64,000 nt of DNA. Origin: Pyronema omphalodes. Its lineage: Eukaryota; Ascomycota; Pezizomycetes; Pezizales; Pyronemataceae. The stretch lies in contig JAJJXM010000023.1 in NCBI GenBank assembly GCA_024516155.1, positions 124,001-188,000 on the forward strand, given 5' to 3'. Below the pieces are notes generated by a model that had not been told where the DNA came from, ran no database searches, and worked only from the letters and a program-made list of their open reading frames with translations. Shown here piece after piece: positions 47,701 to 60,200 of this stretch (position 1 is the first letter of the stretch; the number at the start of each line of letters is the position of its first letter). The position numbers and the translations under genes were made by a program.

Positions 47701-48402
47701 GCAGACGATGATGCCAATGACGATAATTCTGACGCTAAAACCATTCACTCTATGCACGAGGAACATCCCAACTTTCGTATGCATGATGAAAAAGGACGCA
47801 GGTTATCTAAGCAGCAGTTTTTGCAGAAATTGCAGAAAATGGATCCCCATGCTAGAGCTACTATGGCTATGAGTACGGAAGTCAGCAGAGAGATGGGAGA
47901 TGATGATTTAGCGACTAGATTACGACAGCAGACTGGTGCGACCGATTTTAAGGGGCTCCCAAGTTTCCCTAGGGCTCCTAGTCAGAGCTCGGGGGAAAGT
48001 TCCAAGCAGGGAGCGTTGACGGGATCGTTGGAGGACAGGCGGTCGGAGGTTGGATTTTCAAACCCCTTTGCTCAGAGAGAGAAGGAGAAGGAGAAGGAGA
48101 AGGAGAGTAAGCCCCAGATGCAACATTCTGCGAGCGCTCCGGTACCCGCAGGTTCATCGAAGGGAAAGTCAACACAGGATGTAGAAACGGCCGCTGAAAG
48201 AAGAAGAAGAGAAGCGGCGTTAGGAATTGGTGAGAAGAATGGTGAAAGTGATAGTGAGGAAGAAGATCAGGGAAGATTAGAACAACAGAGGAAACGTAGG
48301 ACGGAGATCAGATTTGATGAACGCCAGGTAGAGGATAGGGAACAACAGAGTAGGGCTCTGCAATGGGGGGTAAATGTAAAGGGTAAAGGAAAGGGGGAGT
48401 AG
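44784..48402 (+). CDS. NHA1: Plasma-membrane Na+(K+)/H+ antiporter, Nha1/Sod2 family (CPA1)
   Basis: Four exons: 44784-44804, 45463-45565, 45620-45771, 45823-48402; product 951 residues. The joined start [15 protein letters not shown], then [35 protein letters not shown] and [14 protein letters not shown], reproduces the fungal Nha1 N-terminus exactly where the splice sites fall. Asp residues of the transport site are in TATDPVLAS (about 142-150) and [11 protein letters not shown] (Asp177). About twelve helices end near residue 440. The remaining 500 residues form the long, charged cytosolic tail typical of Nha1-type proteins, with conserved short blocks such as [14 protein letters not shown]. 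The protein exports Na+, Li+ and K+ in exchange for protons, giving salt tolerance and pH control. Exon 1 has only seven codons and is followed by a 658-nt intron, long for this genome. Confidence 0.95.
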
Positions 48403-49495
48403 AATGAGTGAAACGAACCGAGTACTTGAGCGGTGAGCATGAGATGAGAGACGAGAGATGAGAGATGAGAATAATTAAAGATGAAAGATGAAAGATGAGT
48501 AAAGATGATTAAAGATGAGTAAAGATGAAAGAAATGCAGAAATGGAGTAGGATTCTATCTAATGTTTACGAAGACTAATGGTGGTGAAAGGTGTTTTTCT
48601 TGTTCTTTTTTTTTGATACCGTTTTTTTTTTGTACCTGTACCTGTATCTGTATCTGTACATGTTTTTTTCTTTCTTTCTTTTTCTTTTCTTCTTCTTTTC
48701 TTCTCCTTTTTACTTCTTGAAAAAGACCTTTCTTTTGTTTAATGTTTCTGATGAATGAACAGAGAAGAATGTTTATGATAGTATGACAATAAGTAGCATC
48801 ATGCAACTTTTTTTTTTCCTTCTGCTTCTTCTTATTTATTATGGAATTGAAGAGAAGTAAGAGGATTAAGAGGATTAAGAGAACTAGGAGAACGAAGAGG
48901 ATTAAGAGGATCAAGAGCGAAAAATATGGTGATGGTAATGCCGGGTTTGGCTTGGCTTGTCTTGTCTTGGCTGGTCTGGGATTATCTGTGCTAGTCGGAA
49001 TCCAGATCTGGGATGGTGTGGAAATAGGAAATAGGAAATAGGAAATAGGAAATAATTTTTTTTTTTACGTTGTAATGATAAATCGGGAAAAAAATGGTAT
49101 TGGAAGGAGGTTTTGGGAATCGTTCATTGATTGTTGCTTTGGAGATTTGGAGATTTGGAGATTTGGAGATTTGATCTTGGTATTGGTATTGATGTTGTTT
49201 TTTGTTATTTTTGGTGGATGGGGATGGGGATGGATGGAAGTTGATGGAGCCAGGAGGGGATGGATGGGGATGGTGGATGGGGATGGGGATGGGGATGGGG
49301 ATGGAGGGGAGGATGGAATGGGGTTCATGGTTTATCATTCATAATCCAAAAACTTATCCCAAAAACCCCCTCTTATCAAGAAAAAAAAAAACCTTTACGA
49401 AGCCAAATCATGCAAGGTTGGTTTAAGGATCGGGTATCTAACGGTATATATAGATAATTCTATTTAATTATGTATTTATTTTGAGGGGATGGTAG

Positions 49496-49535
<40 letters not shown>
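48403..49535. other. Intergenic with purine-rich and GGGGAT repeats
   Basis: Holds the NHA1 3' region, GATGAAAGAT-like repeats (48440-48530), T-rich tracts, GGATTAAGA repeats (48860-48915), a GGAGATTT array (49138-49173) and GGATGGGGAT repeats (49215-49315). It ends in a 36-bp poly-T (49500-49535) that abuts the MITE. No gene seen. Confidence 0.5.
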
Positions 49536-49723
49536 CGGAAATTATGCAGGATGCCCCCGAAAAAACACGAAATTTGCAATATACCCCCGTCTATGCAGGA
49601 TGCCCCTCGCTTAGGTAGAGCACACCCGCCCATATTTAATACAGCGCCTACAGCGGGCTACGTTTTCACGTGTGTTTTTTTTTTTTCCTCGCTTGCAGGT
49701 AAAGATTTTGATTCCACTTCTCG
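49536..49723 (+). repeat. Left terminal inverted repeat arm
   Basis: Near-perfect for the first 83 bp, imperfect to about 49723. It holds two copies of tatgcaggatgcccc, 46 bp apart, which recur in the right arm. Confidence 0.85.
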
Positions 49724-49747
49724 ATATTATCGTCAACAACGACAACA

Positions 49748-50146
49748 ATGGAGCGCACCAATTCGCTGACAACCAGCATCGATTCTAACGCCGCTGACCC
49801 GATCTCTCGACATGCACTACACCCTGGAGATGATTTTCCCTCGTTTTCCGAGTTTAAACTGGCCATTCACAAGTGGGCCGTAGACATGCGGTTTGACATT
49901 CGCTTTGCAAAGTCAGAGGCGCAGAAGTGGATTCAAAATTTTTATCTGCAAGGAAAAAAAACATGCGTGAAAAATTTGGCGCCCGGCGCTGAAGGCGGAT
50001 GTTCACTACCTAAGCGAGGGGCATCCTGCATAGACGGGGGTATATTGCAAATTTCGCCTTTTTTGGGGGGCATCCTGCATAATTTCCGTTTTTTTTTTTT
50101 TAGAGAATACACGACGACAAGACTTTTTCAAAAAGGAGGTACTTAA
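49748..50146 (+). pseudogene. Residual MULE transposase N-terminus inside the MITE
   Basis: The frame starts at the ATG at 49748 (MERTNSLTTSIDS). Residues about 34-55, FPSFSEFKLAIHKWAVDMRF, resemble the MuDR/FAR1-type N-terminal domain that begins fungal MULE transposases (F-x-S-x-x-E-x-K-x-A-I-x-x-W-A). After about residue 65 the frame runs into the right inverted arm and out of the element, so the tail is not transposase-derived. No DDE core or zinc knuckle is present. This is a captured or leftover 5' end and probably not a functional protein. Confidence 0.55.
49921..50088 (-). repeat. Right terminal inverted repeat arm
   Basis: Reverse complement of the left arm. The outer 83 bp (50006-50088) are almost identical. 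The inner part contains a shortened poly-A/T segment and lacks some bases present in the left arm. Confidence 0.85.
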
Positions 50147-51004
50147 TACAGAAGATGCCGGGGGGGGGGAGGGGCTAGTCACTTGATATCACTCGGTTGG
50201 TGAAGAGCGGAATAACTACAGTCAATCATTGATGTCGAGTAGACTTCTAAGCCAATTGGTGATAAGGAGAATACGACATCGAATTCTGTGGGATATGGTT
50301 TAGCCTATCTATAGATGGCAATCTGTGCCACTCTGACTTCTACGTTGTTCATCGTGAATTGGGATGGGTATTCGTTAAATTGTAATCAGAATGTAAGAAA
50401 GCCCTAGGGTCATGTATCAGATTTGATTTTTTGCCCTGGATACGGCCTATGTAGCATGGTGGGATGTCGGGTGTGTGTGTGTGTGTTTAATACACCTCGA
50501 ACTTTCTTGAAAAAATAGATAACGCTATGGAATTGCTAAGACAGAAATATGGAATCAAGATAGCATCGATGGATGGATAAACATGGAACCCAAGTGACAC
50601 ACTATGACCGCACACTATCATTTAGATGACACAAGAAATCGTATATCAAAATTTGCTTTGACGGATATTCGTCCCGTCCCTCAGACTGTGCATATAGGCT
50701 TAAGAAAATTAGAAAACTCTTTGGTGGTAATTTCAAGTTTCGAGTATTAAAACTCACTCAACTTCCAGCATCAAAAGTATAGAGGAGTCATTCAACAGCA
50801 GTATCAACTAATTCCGTTATTCCTTTTCACCATATTAATTTCTTACGCATACAGGGTATATTTCAAAGCACAACGAACAAGGCAGAAAAACAAGCAACAA
50901 CACGGGTAGTCCAGTATAACAGACCCATCACAAGCTCAACCTCAACCCTATTCAAACAAAAACAGAAACTAAAGCACAAAAACAGAACATCATAAAGTCA
51001 TCAT
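50089..51004. other. Intergenic, no gene seen
   Basis: Starts with the 13-bp poly-T flank of the MITE and a short G-run at 50161. It contains a (GT)n run near 50472. The right part is the 3' region of the transporter gene. Confidence 0.5.
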
Positions 51005-53489
51005 CTATCCACAGAAAACATTACCAGGGCACCCAACTGCAGATCCCTTAGTCGAACTTCCAACTCCAGCGATTTCTAGGATAGCATTAACGACTCCTCC
51101 AAGTCCTTCACCAGCAATCATACCAGCCGCCACAGCATAGCACAACAAATCGAAACTCGCCGGGTTTTTCTTGGCCCAGAAGAATGCAATCAAGGATCCT
51201 GTTAACATAGCAGTTCCGTACTGTGTCTGTGGCAAGACAAAGGCTAATCCTACTGCCATGAAGTTGGGGACATAGATTCTGTACTTCTCCCGCTCTCCGC
51301 TAAGGAAGTTGTGACGAAGGAGAACCACGATAACCGCAAAAATTCCAAAGACAATGGAGAAGATACCAGAGCTGTCAGGAACCGGGAAAGTAGGGTCTGT
51401 AACAGCTGTTGCGACTGCACGCCAGGCGGCGACAGAGGGCGCTTGGAAAGCACAGTGCTCTGCTGTCATGTCTAGGACGCAGGGGTAGGCCTTCATAAAG
51501 AGAATGAAAACACCGGGAGATAGGAACATAGCAACAATAGAACCGATGATTTGAGCATACCATTGGAGTCTAGGGGGTGTCTTGAGAAGGAATCCAACAC
51601 GGAAATCAACAACCAAATCAGTGGATTGAGATGCGGCTCCAGACGCAACAGCTCCTCCGACTAAGTTCATTCTTTGAGCAACATCGACGGCATGTCCATG
51701 GGTAGCGGCTCCGAGAATCAATTGGGAAGCCTTTGCAGCGGCAGTAAGAGGGGTGGTGTCTGTTGCTCCGGTACATTGGATAGCAAGGAAAGAGAACATA
51801 AATCCAAGGATAATAGCGAGGATGGAAATTCCAATGTTGAGGTGGTACTGAAGACCAAGGACAACACAGGTAGCAATAATGACAATAACCAGTGGAGGTC
51901 CCCACTGCCAAAGCTTGACCTGGTCCTCTTCGGGGGCAGGGTCTTTGACGAAAGATTCGTGCTTGACTGCTGCCTGGCGCTCAAGAGCGGCGATTGGTCT
52001 TCCCATGGCTTGGGTGGTAGCATTGAGTCCCATTGCTAATGCCTTGTAGACACTCTTGAGAGCAAACCAGACAAGACGATACTGAACTGCGAGTTCGGCA
52101 AAGGAGGTACAGATCATGAGCATGACACCACTATTTCAATTAGTAACCATATATTCAAAATTGACTCAGGAAAAACTTACGGCCATAACAACCAGTATCT
52201 AGGAGACGGGCTGTGCTTAGGATCCTTCAAGTTAAAGCTCCAGAATGACATCAATCCATGCTCTCCTCCCCACTGCTCATACTGGGGATCACCGGGTTTG
52301 AAAAGAGCAACTCCATGAGCCATGCCCTGGTGGACCAACGCAGGTCCGATAATTCCCCAAGCCAAAACACTTCCAGAGAAGAAAGAAATAGCCGGGTTCA
52401 ATCCGACCAACATTCCAGATCCAATAAAAGCGGGGGTAAACTCAAAAATCCATCCCCAGTTCTCAATGGCGAGGGCATAGTTTCCATAGTGTCCCCACTG
52501 GTAGAACCAGGAAAAGAAGTGCCAATCCCACAAAATACCCGGAGCGTAGGAAGCTCCAACACGGAATGTAATGCAGAAGAGGAAAACCCAGGCCAGGGCA
52601 CGAGTCTTGCGCTTAGCACCGTCGGAGGCACCCCCCTCGGCTGTCAAGGAGTGCATAGAGCGGATAGTCATCGCGGTAGCGGTAGCCGAAGGGAAGACAA
52701 GCTTCAATTCACGAGCGACATGTAGGATAAAGAATTTACGGACTATTTTTGGAATACTGTCAGCATGCCATGTTTCAACTTTGAGGCGTTTCAGATGTTC
52801 CACGGGGCTGCTTACGAGGGGTAGCAAATAAGAGACCATAGTAAGCCGACACAATGGTGAAGGTCAACAATCTTGGAAAATCATTCTGGGGATTATCAAG
52901 AAGATTCAACTGGTAAAGCGCGGGAATAGCAGAGACGAAGATTCCACCGAGACCTCCGGCAGCTGTTGCGGATGTTTGAACAATGGCGTTTTCTTTCGGT
53001 CCGAATTGACCACCAAGAATTGGGAAGTTCTCCCCAAAAGTTCTTGAGCAAGATTTTAAGATAGCGAAACCGAAAATTGCGCCAAAAAGATTCGCAGAAA
53101 AGGTCCAACCAGTTTTAAGCCCTAATGAAGTTCGGTTAGTTAGCGCTGGTCTAAAACCACCTCGATGACCAAAGCCAAGGAATAAACAAACCGAGATAAA
53201 CGTTTGAAGCATTAACAAGACCTCCAAGACAACAACCGACAAATATCGCTCGAACTCTTAAAATTTGAGCATGAGTTTCCAATGGAATACCCGGCTCATC
53301 TTCGAAAGGAATAAAAGGATCAATCTCTCCGGCTGGTGCCTCTTTCTCATCGACATCTGATGGGCATTGTTCACCAATGTTTACCGCCTTTTCCTCGTAT
53401 TGTTGATAGTTTTGTTCGACCTCCATGCCATCCTGTCGTTTTTGGGCTGGGTCGACCTCGGACCCATCCGATACTGCTGGCTGCGCCAT
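51005..53489 (-). CDS. OPT-family oligopeptide/metal-chelate transporter
   Basis: Five exons (53489-53192, 53121-52816, 52742-52181, 52130-51005 after joining; four coding blocks, three introns of 70, 73 and 50 nt); product 763 residues, normal for OPT proteins. Joined marks are NASNVYLGLKTGWTFSANLF, then FPSATATAMTIRSMH, GSGMLVGLNPAISFFSGS, and near the C-terminus AAGMIAGEGLGGVVNAILEI. The N-terminal 75 residues are hydrophilic and acidic; about 14-16 helices follow. The pattern resembles the yeast YGL114W / plant YSL side of the OPT family more than the classic tetra- and pentapeptide transporters, so metal-chelate or uncharacterised substrates are possible. It is proton-coupled by family knowledge. 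The ATG at 53489 has a good context (aactATGg). The open frame upstream has no ATG. Correction for the reader: the coding blocks number four, as listed. Confidence 0.9.
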
Positions 53490-54795
53490 AGTTGCTGCTT
53501 TCTCTCTGTTCCTGGAGCTTCGAGTTCCTGACTGCTCTTTTACATGAGGCGCGGGAGTGTGCAATATTTATGAGAAGTGATACTCACTACTGGTAACCAT
53601 TTTTTCTATTTACCATATTTCCTGTTTCAATTGGTGTGCGAGGGGTAGGGCCGGCTTAGTCGATCGGGCGCTGGATGATACATTGGGATCACGGCCCAGT
53701 GGGGTACAGGCAAGCCATTAGTTATGCACCTCCGCACCTCACTTTAATTCAAATGATGAGATCCTGGCAAATATGGTTCTAAATTCTTAATTCTACCATA
53801 CATATACGGCATCACGACCCTCTTGCGGTTTTCCGATTAAGGATTGGTTTCGAGGGGGTTAGATAATTTACTCATGGTTGTGAAAGGACAAAATGGAATT
53901 GCACCACTTGTCCCTCCCTCCCCCTTCACTCCTGCATATTGGAAAGAAGGCATCTCCCGATCACCCAATACTAGCAAGAGGATCCAAAATCCAAGGATTA
54001 AGGTTGTCATTAGGGTTACACGATTTCGGAGTGGCCAAAAAATACTTTCAGTGTCTTGTGCTTTTACCTTTGTGAGGGGTGTTCGGTAGATCATACAGAC
54101 CTCCCCTGTAGGGCCTAGGCTGATTCATTCCCCCTCCTTCGAAAACATCGCGTAGCTCACCGGATGGGAGCTCGTGAACGATAATGGTTGTACGATGCCA
54201 TGCGTGGGAGGGGCCTACATATCATGGTATATACATCAAAAATCAACAAAAAATACCAAGCACTTTCATGTACAGCTACAGATCATAGAAGCTTGCTTGG
54301 TCTGTTCGCATGCGAAGCGCGATCTCCAATCGCCTAGCCGGAGGTGACGCCTCTGTGATGAACAGTCTACGGAGAATAAATCATTTGGCTAACGTAAGCC
54401 CAAGGAAAAAGAAACGAATAAAAAGCAATTGTTATTTTGCCCAAAAAGCTTGATTTAACCATAACCTCCGATGTACTATACAAAATGGCTGAATGTGTTT
54501 CACGCCTCAGGTTCGGAGATCCCGAACTGATATCGGATAATTCATACATCTAGACTCTAAAAATGATATTCGATCCCCACTTGGGCTTTGTCTCTGAATC
54601 ACTTCTAGAAAATATATTCTTCGATAAACTTATCTGATAACTAGACTCTCCAACTATCTATCATACAAATCGCCTCGTATCTTATCACGTTTTTTTAATC
54701 GACTCCGCCGTCATCATACCACCAACCCCGGTCTAATCAGCACGTCTCGGGAACTCGTTGATAACCTCTAGATATAGATACGGATCCAATCTAAC
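53490..54795. other. Intergenic between the OPT gene and SCO1
   Basis: 1.3 kb between the OPT gene start and the SCO1 3' end, both minus strand. AT-leaning, no repeats of note and no gene recognised. Confidence 0.5.
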
Positions 54796-57207
54796 TTAAT
54801 CGGTCCGTACGGGCTTTCCCTTCCATTCTTTAATGTGTGTAGAAATAATGTTTGCGGCGGTCTCCGGAGTATGTTGACGACCCAAAGCCTCGACAAAGTC
54901 TCCTTCAGGGTCTATTTGACAGGCGTCAGCAATCAATAATGAGCAATCTACCGGGGTGTGGGGGGTTGGTGGTGTCGTCTGATCAGATACACTCAAACCC
55001 CACAAAACGGTTATGGTATGGGGGGGTTCGGCGGTACGCGCCGGATACACCGCAACGTACGCGCAGCGCTGATCCATGCATGGAAGGCAGTGAAGAGGCG
55101 TGCAGAAGATACACTCAACGCAGTTGAAATGGAAACGAAGTTCCACAAACTCGGAGTTTAAGGGAGGGTGGGGAAGCAGTTTGCTTGCCATAAAAAGCCA
55201 TCGACGACTATTGGAAACCACCGAAAGCTATGGGGTAGTTTGGGGGACTTTGGAAGAGAAGTAAAAAAAACATACCCATCAAATAGAAGTAAATGGAGTG
55301 GTCAACAAGGTAATCTTGTCCGGGCTTTAGGTTTGGTGGCGTAGAAAAGTAAACGCGGTACGCTTTACAGATGGACTTGATTTGATCGTAGGTACCTATT
55401 CCGAATAAGCCATTGGTTCAATCCATTTGATTGAGTAGATCAATTGAAGCAACGCAGCAGGGAATCAGTAGAAGTAATCAAACTTCCACTGCATTTTCAT
55501 CGCTGTGATTTAACCCGCCATTACGGCCCCCAACCCCGGAGGGCTCCAGCACATGGGAATCCTGCGGAGTGACACGAGTTCCGAGGCAAGCAAGCGCATA
55601 AGCTTGCGAAGAATCAGACGTCAAGCGAGCAACGAGCGCAGCAGGTAGAGCCCGGTGAACACAGGTGATCCGGGGGGAAGCGGACAAGGCGAGATTGAAG
55701 CAGGCGAGCAGCGGGCAACACGACTCCAGAGTAGGGAAATCGTGGTCAGCTGAGCAGCGGCTCAGCCGGTAGTGGCAATCGTAACGAGCCGGGGAATTAT
55801 GGCGAGTAGAGTAGCCAGGGAACAGAAGGCGGAATACGATAAGACGGATAAATGGATAAATGGAGAATTAAAGCAATAAGGACTTACCAGTCAAACCGAC
55901 CATATCGGGGTGGAACTCCTCGAGGTATTCCTTCATCTGTTGTGCAGCAGTTTAGCATTAATACTGTACTTTATATGACTTCCAAATCAATCCAACATCA
56001 ATATTTTCTACCCGCCGCATAGGAGCATTGGGCATTGAATATGGAGTAGATTATGGATTGGGGATTGAACAACGTACAACTGCGGGAGTGTCGCGGGCAG
56101 GGTCGCAAGTAAGGAATATAGGTGTCATAACGTTTCCGCTTTGCTTCTTGACCACTATCATTTTTCGGAAAAGCAGTCAGCAATCTATTCCGGTGAATTC
56201 TCAAAATATGAAGCCGCTAGACGATAGGATTTTGGATGCTTGATAGGTAATTGATGTAGGAGATAATGCCGCGGGTAGCCTACAATCGATCATGCTGGCC
56301 ATTTTGTCCAACTCCTCGGGACAGATGTCGGGGCAGTGCGTGAAACCAAAGTAAACCTGTGATGATCAGTCGGTGTCCACAATTCCAAGCATATCTTCAA
56401 CGGGGTGATGCGCAACGCCGCTCAACAAAGCGAGTCCGAGTAGCGAGTGAGTGACGACAAGGTTCAGAACGAAGCGAAGCCAGTGTTACAGGGTCCAGTG
56501 CCGAAAAATGTCAGCGCAGAGAGTGCTTGAGAAAGCCCACTCGCCGAACCGAACCCGTGTCGCACCCTCCTCAAAACTTTTGCGCGCTTCCTCCCACTCT
56601 TCTTCCTCCTCCGCATCCCCCCATATCCTCCTGCTCCCCAATCTCCCGTGTCATCTCCAGAGTAGGTTAACATACCAAGCGGTACTTTCCAAGATACGCC
56701 GAATCATCGACCTCCTTTCCATTCTGGTCCACCAATCCAGTCAAAGGTCCTCCAACCTTCGGCTTTCCAACACCCTTCGACATCTCCGTGATTCTCTTTC
56801 TCGCCATACGTTCCTTCTCATACTGGAAGTAGAATGCAAGTCCTACTCCTGCTGCGACGAAAAGCGCTCCGGCGCGCCATGAGAACGGCTAAAAAGAATA
56901 TCTCGTCAGTAAATGTCGGCGCGGAAGTGATGAAAGATGACGTAGAGAACGCCGAATCGGTTCTGGGGATCCGATGAAGATTCTGAGTGCTCTGAAGACA
57001 TCTCAGGGTTCACCAAGATGATTCGGGGATGTATATAAAAATCCGTAAAGCTCGGGGGTGCTGGTGAAGACTCACGCCGCTGCGGTATCTCGACTTGGCC
57101 TCCTCGACAGACTTGTAAGCATTGTTTCTAGGGGTGGTAGTGAAGTTGCGCTTAGGAGCGGCGGCGATGTTGCGGCGCAACAGGCGAAGGCAAGACGAAG
57201 TGTTCAT
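54796..57207 (-). CDS. SCO1: Sco1, mitochondrial copper chaperone for cytochrome c oxidase
   Basis: Seven exons: 57207-57076, 56888-56676, 56356-56284, 56154-56078, 55936-55888, 55395-55276, 54911-54796; product 259 residues. The N-terminus is a basic, Arg-rich mitochondrial presequence ([20 protein letters not shown]). One helix follows (about 48-64, [17 protein letters not shown]), then a thioredoxin-like domain. Copper ligands are the Cys123/Cys127 pair in [12 protein letters not shown] and His214 in [17 protein letters not shown]. The exon joins also restore [17 protein letters not shown] and [22 protein letters not shown]. Sco1 faces the intermembrane space and passes copper to the CuA site of Cox2. 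Introns are unusually long for this window (187, 319, 129, 141, 492, 364 nt), and several are more GC-rich than surrounding sequence. Confidence 0.95.
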
Positions 57208-60200
57208 CGCGGCAATCGGGGGTGTTGAGAGACGGTGATGCTGTTTCGCTGTGTCGGAAACTCTAGCTAAACCGGTGATGTCGGAACAATGACGACGGTG
57301 GTTGCCGGGCGCCAAGACGGGTGTTGCTAGAGCCTAGACGTCATGGAGAATTGAGGAGGGGAAGAGGGGTGATGAGATTACATAAGCCGGTGATGCCCAC
57401 ATGGCACCAGGCACACAGATTGAGTGCACGCTAGTCTTCCTCTGGACTTGGACTCTGACCCGGACTCGGAGTTCTCACGACCCGAATCTCAACATGATTT
57501 ACGGATGTGTTTCATCCGACTGATCAGATGAATAATCCAAGGTTTTCTCGCAACTTTCCATCAATGATGTCTCAGGGACGTATCTACACAGGCTTCGGTC
57601 GTGTCGATACATAGTGTTTTTTGCAGAGATGTACTATGTATCTAGAGTGCATGTACAGTACCATATGTAGACTCCCAGACAATTCTGCAAGGCTTGGGAA
57701 AGTGCACTTTCTGTGCCCCTTGCTCAGCATCGAGTGATGTCCTACGAGCTTTTATTGTCATGCATCTCCGAGCTCCGTTCAAGCTCATATAGCTCTGTAA
57801 ATTTTACAAATACTGATACAGTTCCGGCCATGGAGTCTGTAAATCTAAATACTATTCGATATTTTACAGATTGACGCAAGAAACAGATGATGGCATGCAC
57901 TAATGGTTTAACGATGGAGTAACATGGTTGCTCTGAAAGGCAGCACAAGACACACAGAAGGGTTACTGAAGATATTTGTGTATGGGATCATGTTCTGCAG
58001 CTCGTCCTATGATATTTCCGAATAGTTTTGATGAGACTTTGAGCCACAAGAGTCGATGTATCACCAAATTCGTCCGCCAGAACCCACAAACAGGCGATCT
58101 CCTAACGACGTTTGATGGCTTTATGTTTTCATCTCTCCGGCGCCAATTGGATTTTTTCTCGTCCAGCTCGGAATCTAACCTTTAACTTCAAGCTGGATAA
58201 AAGTATGAAATGGAACTACCATACCGGAGTTACCTTTAAAGTAGAACAAATTAGCTAATGATATTTTTCGTTTTGTGTAACTTTTACGTAAAGATATTTC
58301 ACCCAAGCTCTAAAGTCAGCAGAAAACTATATACAACGCCTTCATCCCAGTCTGACCAAGCATCTCACCAATCTCTTAGAACCAACATTTCTCCCGCCTC
58401 ATATCCCCCCCCCCCCCCCCCGTCCTACGTTGATCAATCGCGTGACATACAATCCCGCACCTCCTCACAAAGCATAAGCACCCAAAACGTCTCAATCCAA
58501 AACTGAGGAAACTAAGTTTACGATCTGAAATGCGAAGAGCCGTTGATATACATTCTTTAATTCTATGATCGTCAGATCCGTTATATATATGAAGATCTTC
58601 ACGGGTTACACAAACAAAGATGATCCGCGGATGTTGAGCTTAGTTGGTTTCTCTGGGTTGAGTTATGTTGATCGCATTGAACGTTTATGCTGAGGACGGT
58701 ATTGACGGTGGAGTTACCCCGGCTTCATGTGATATTAATCATGTCTTTTCGGTTTGTTTTTTGTCTTCTTTTTTCTTCTTTTCTTTTGGAATACATTTAT
58801 CAACGCCGCCCTATGGATTTCAGCGTAAGTAATTCCGATACACCATTGCTCGTGCGCTTTAAATAATTCCAGTGTGATGTTGGTCACAATAACAATATAC
58901 CATCCTATTCCTCGTGCCACTCGAAATCTAATCATTATACCATTACAAATCCTCCCCCAACATCACCTGTAACTTGAAAGTTCAATCATATCATCCATTA
59001 AGCTCACAGCACCAAGATAACAACTAAATCCCAATACCCCTCCATTTCCGCCGTTTCCAGCTTTTGATGCATGCTCACATTTTTTGTAACTTGTGATAAT
59101 GTCTATTTAGTATTTAAAGGTCATACAGTACTAAACCCTGGCCTTCAGCTTTAGTTTAATTAATGCAGGCTCTATCATGTCTATCATCTAGAACATTTTG
59201 CTGAAGCTTTGCTTCATCTGACATCAGCTGGTAATACGTACCACCGGACCCTGTTTTCTTGCATTTTTGTTTTCGGAATATACTCAATTGCATATCGGGA
59301 CCTAGGTGAGCTTCATACAATTCATACACGGTAACCACCAGAACTTCAAAGATTTTCCAAGCAATGGCAGAGTATCAAAAACTCTGTAATATCTTAATCC
59401 TAACCATAAACATCAAAAGATATCCAGCGGGTGTGCGGTGGAGGACAAAAGTCCATTACACTGATCACAGCACAAGCACCAGGATCCGAACTTACATTTG
59501 TAACATTTACCCTTATACCCCCTTTGCCAGGTACACCTTACCTCTAACCCTCCTCTTTTCCTACCACCTACCACCCACTACTCATGCCTTTTCTTCAAAT
59601 CAGTGCAACCATTCCACCGACTTTCCATAACCCCCGAAACCTCAACCTTTCAAATCCAACATCAAGCCCATGGAAAATAGACAATAGACGATAAACAATA
59701 TTTAAACAATAAACACCCAAATCTTCAAGTAAGTTCCAACCCGGTATAGCTCAATCCACACACATATACGTACCAAAGTTCTGGGACATTTATACCCTCC
59801 CTCCCCCCTCACAATGCATCACTTCCAAACACATCACTCCCTGCTCATCACTCATCACCTTTCACCCCTGAATCATTATAGCCAAATCATCACTTAAACT
59901 ATTCAAATCTCAAATCTTCCAACCCCTAAATACCAGTAACCATACTCCAAAGCTTGGGCTAGACACTAGATCCCAGGGTCGAGACTCGGTGCGAGTCCAT
60001 AAAATATCACTCGATAAAATATTACTCGATGGTTCTATTATTTTACTGGAATATACATATGATTTCATGAATCCTTGATATATTATAATGTGGGGGGATT
60101 GGAAAGATGGTAGTTTATTGTGGCTAATTGGTTTCTCTGATACGGTATATATGGAGAAGGGGGATAGGGAATGGATCTTTGTTCTTGTAGTGTAGACGGT

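Larger units (their letters stand above)
49536..50088. mobile_element. Mutator-like MITE with long terminal inverted repeats (553 bp)
   Basis: The outer 83 bp (49536-49618 and 50006-50088) are inverted copies differing at only a few positions, starting CGGAAATTATGCAGGATGCC. After a poorly matching stretch the inverted similarity resumes: cttgcaggtaaagattttga near 49692 matches, inverted, the 49921-49952 region. The total arms are therefore about 188 and 168 bp, around a unique centre of about 200 bp. Long inverted repeats plus a centre that encodes what looks like the start of a MULE transposase point to the Mutator superfamily. The element sits inside poly-T (36 T on the left, 13 on the right), so a 9-bp target duplication of pure T is possible but cannot be proved. 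Confidence 0.85.

Noticed and set aside
53490..53564. Longer N-terminus for the OPT transporter
   Set aside because: The frame is open upstream but has only a TTG, while the ATG at 53489 has a good context.
57208..57315. Longer N-terminus for SCO1
   Set aside because: The upstream frame lacks an ATG; the ATG at 57207 gives a standard basic presequence.
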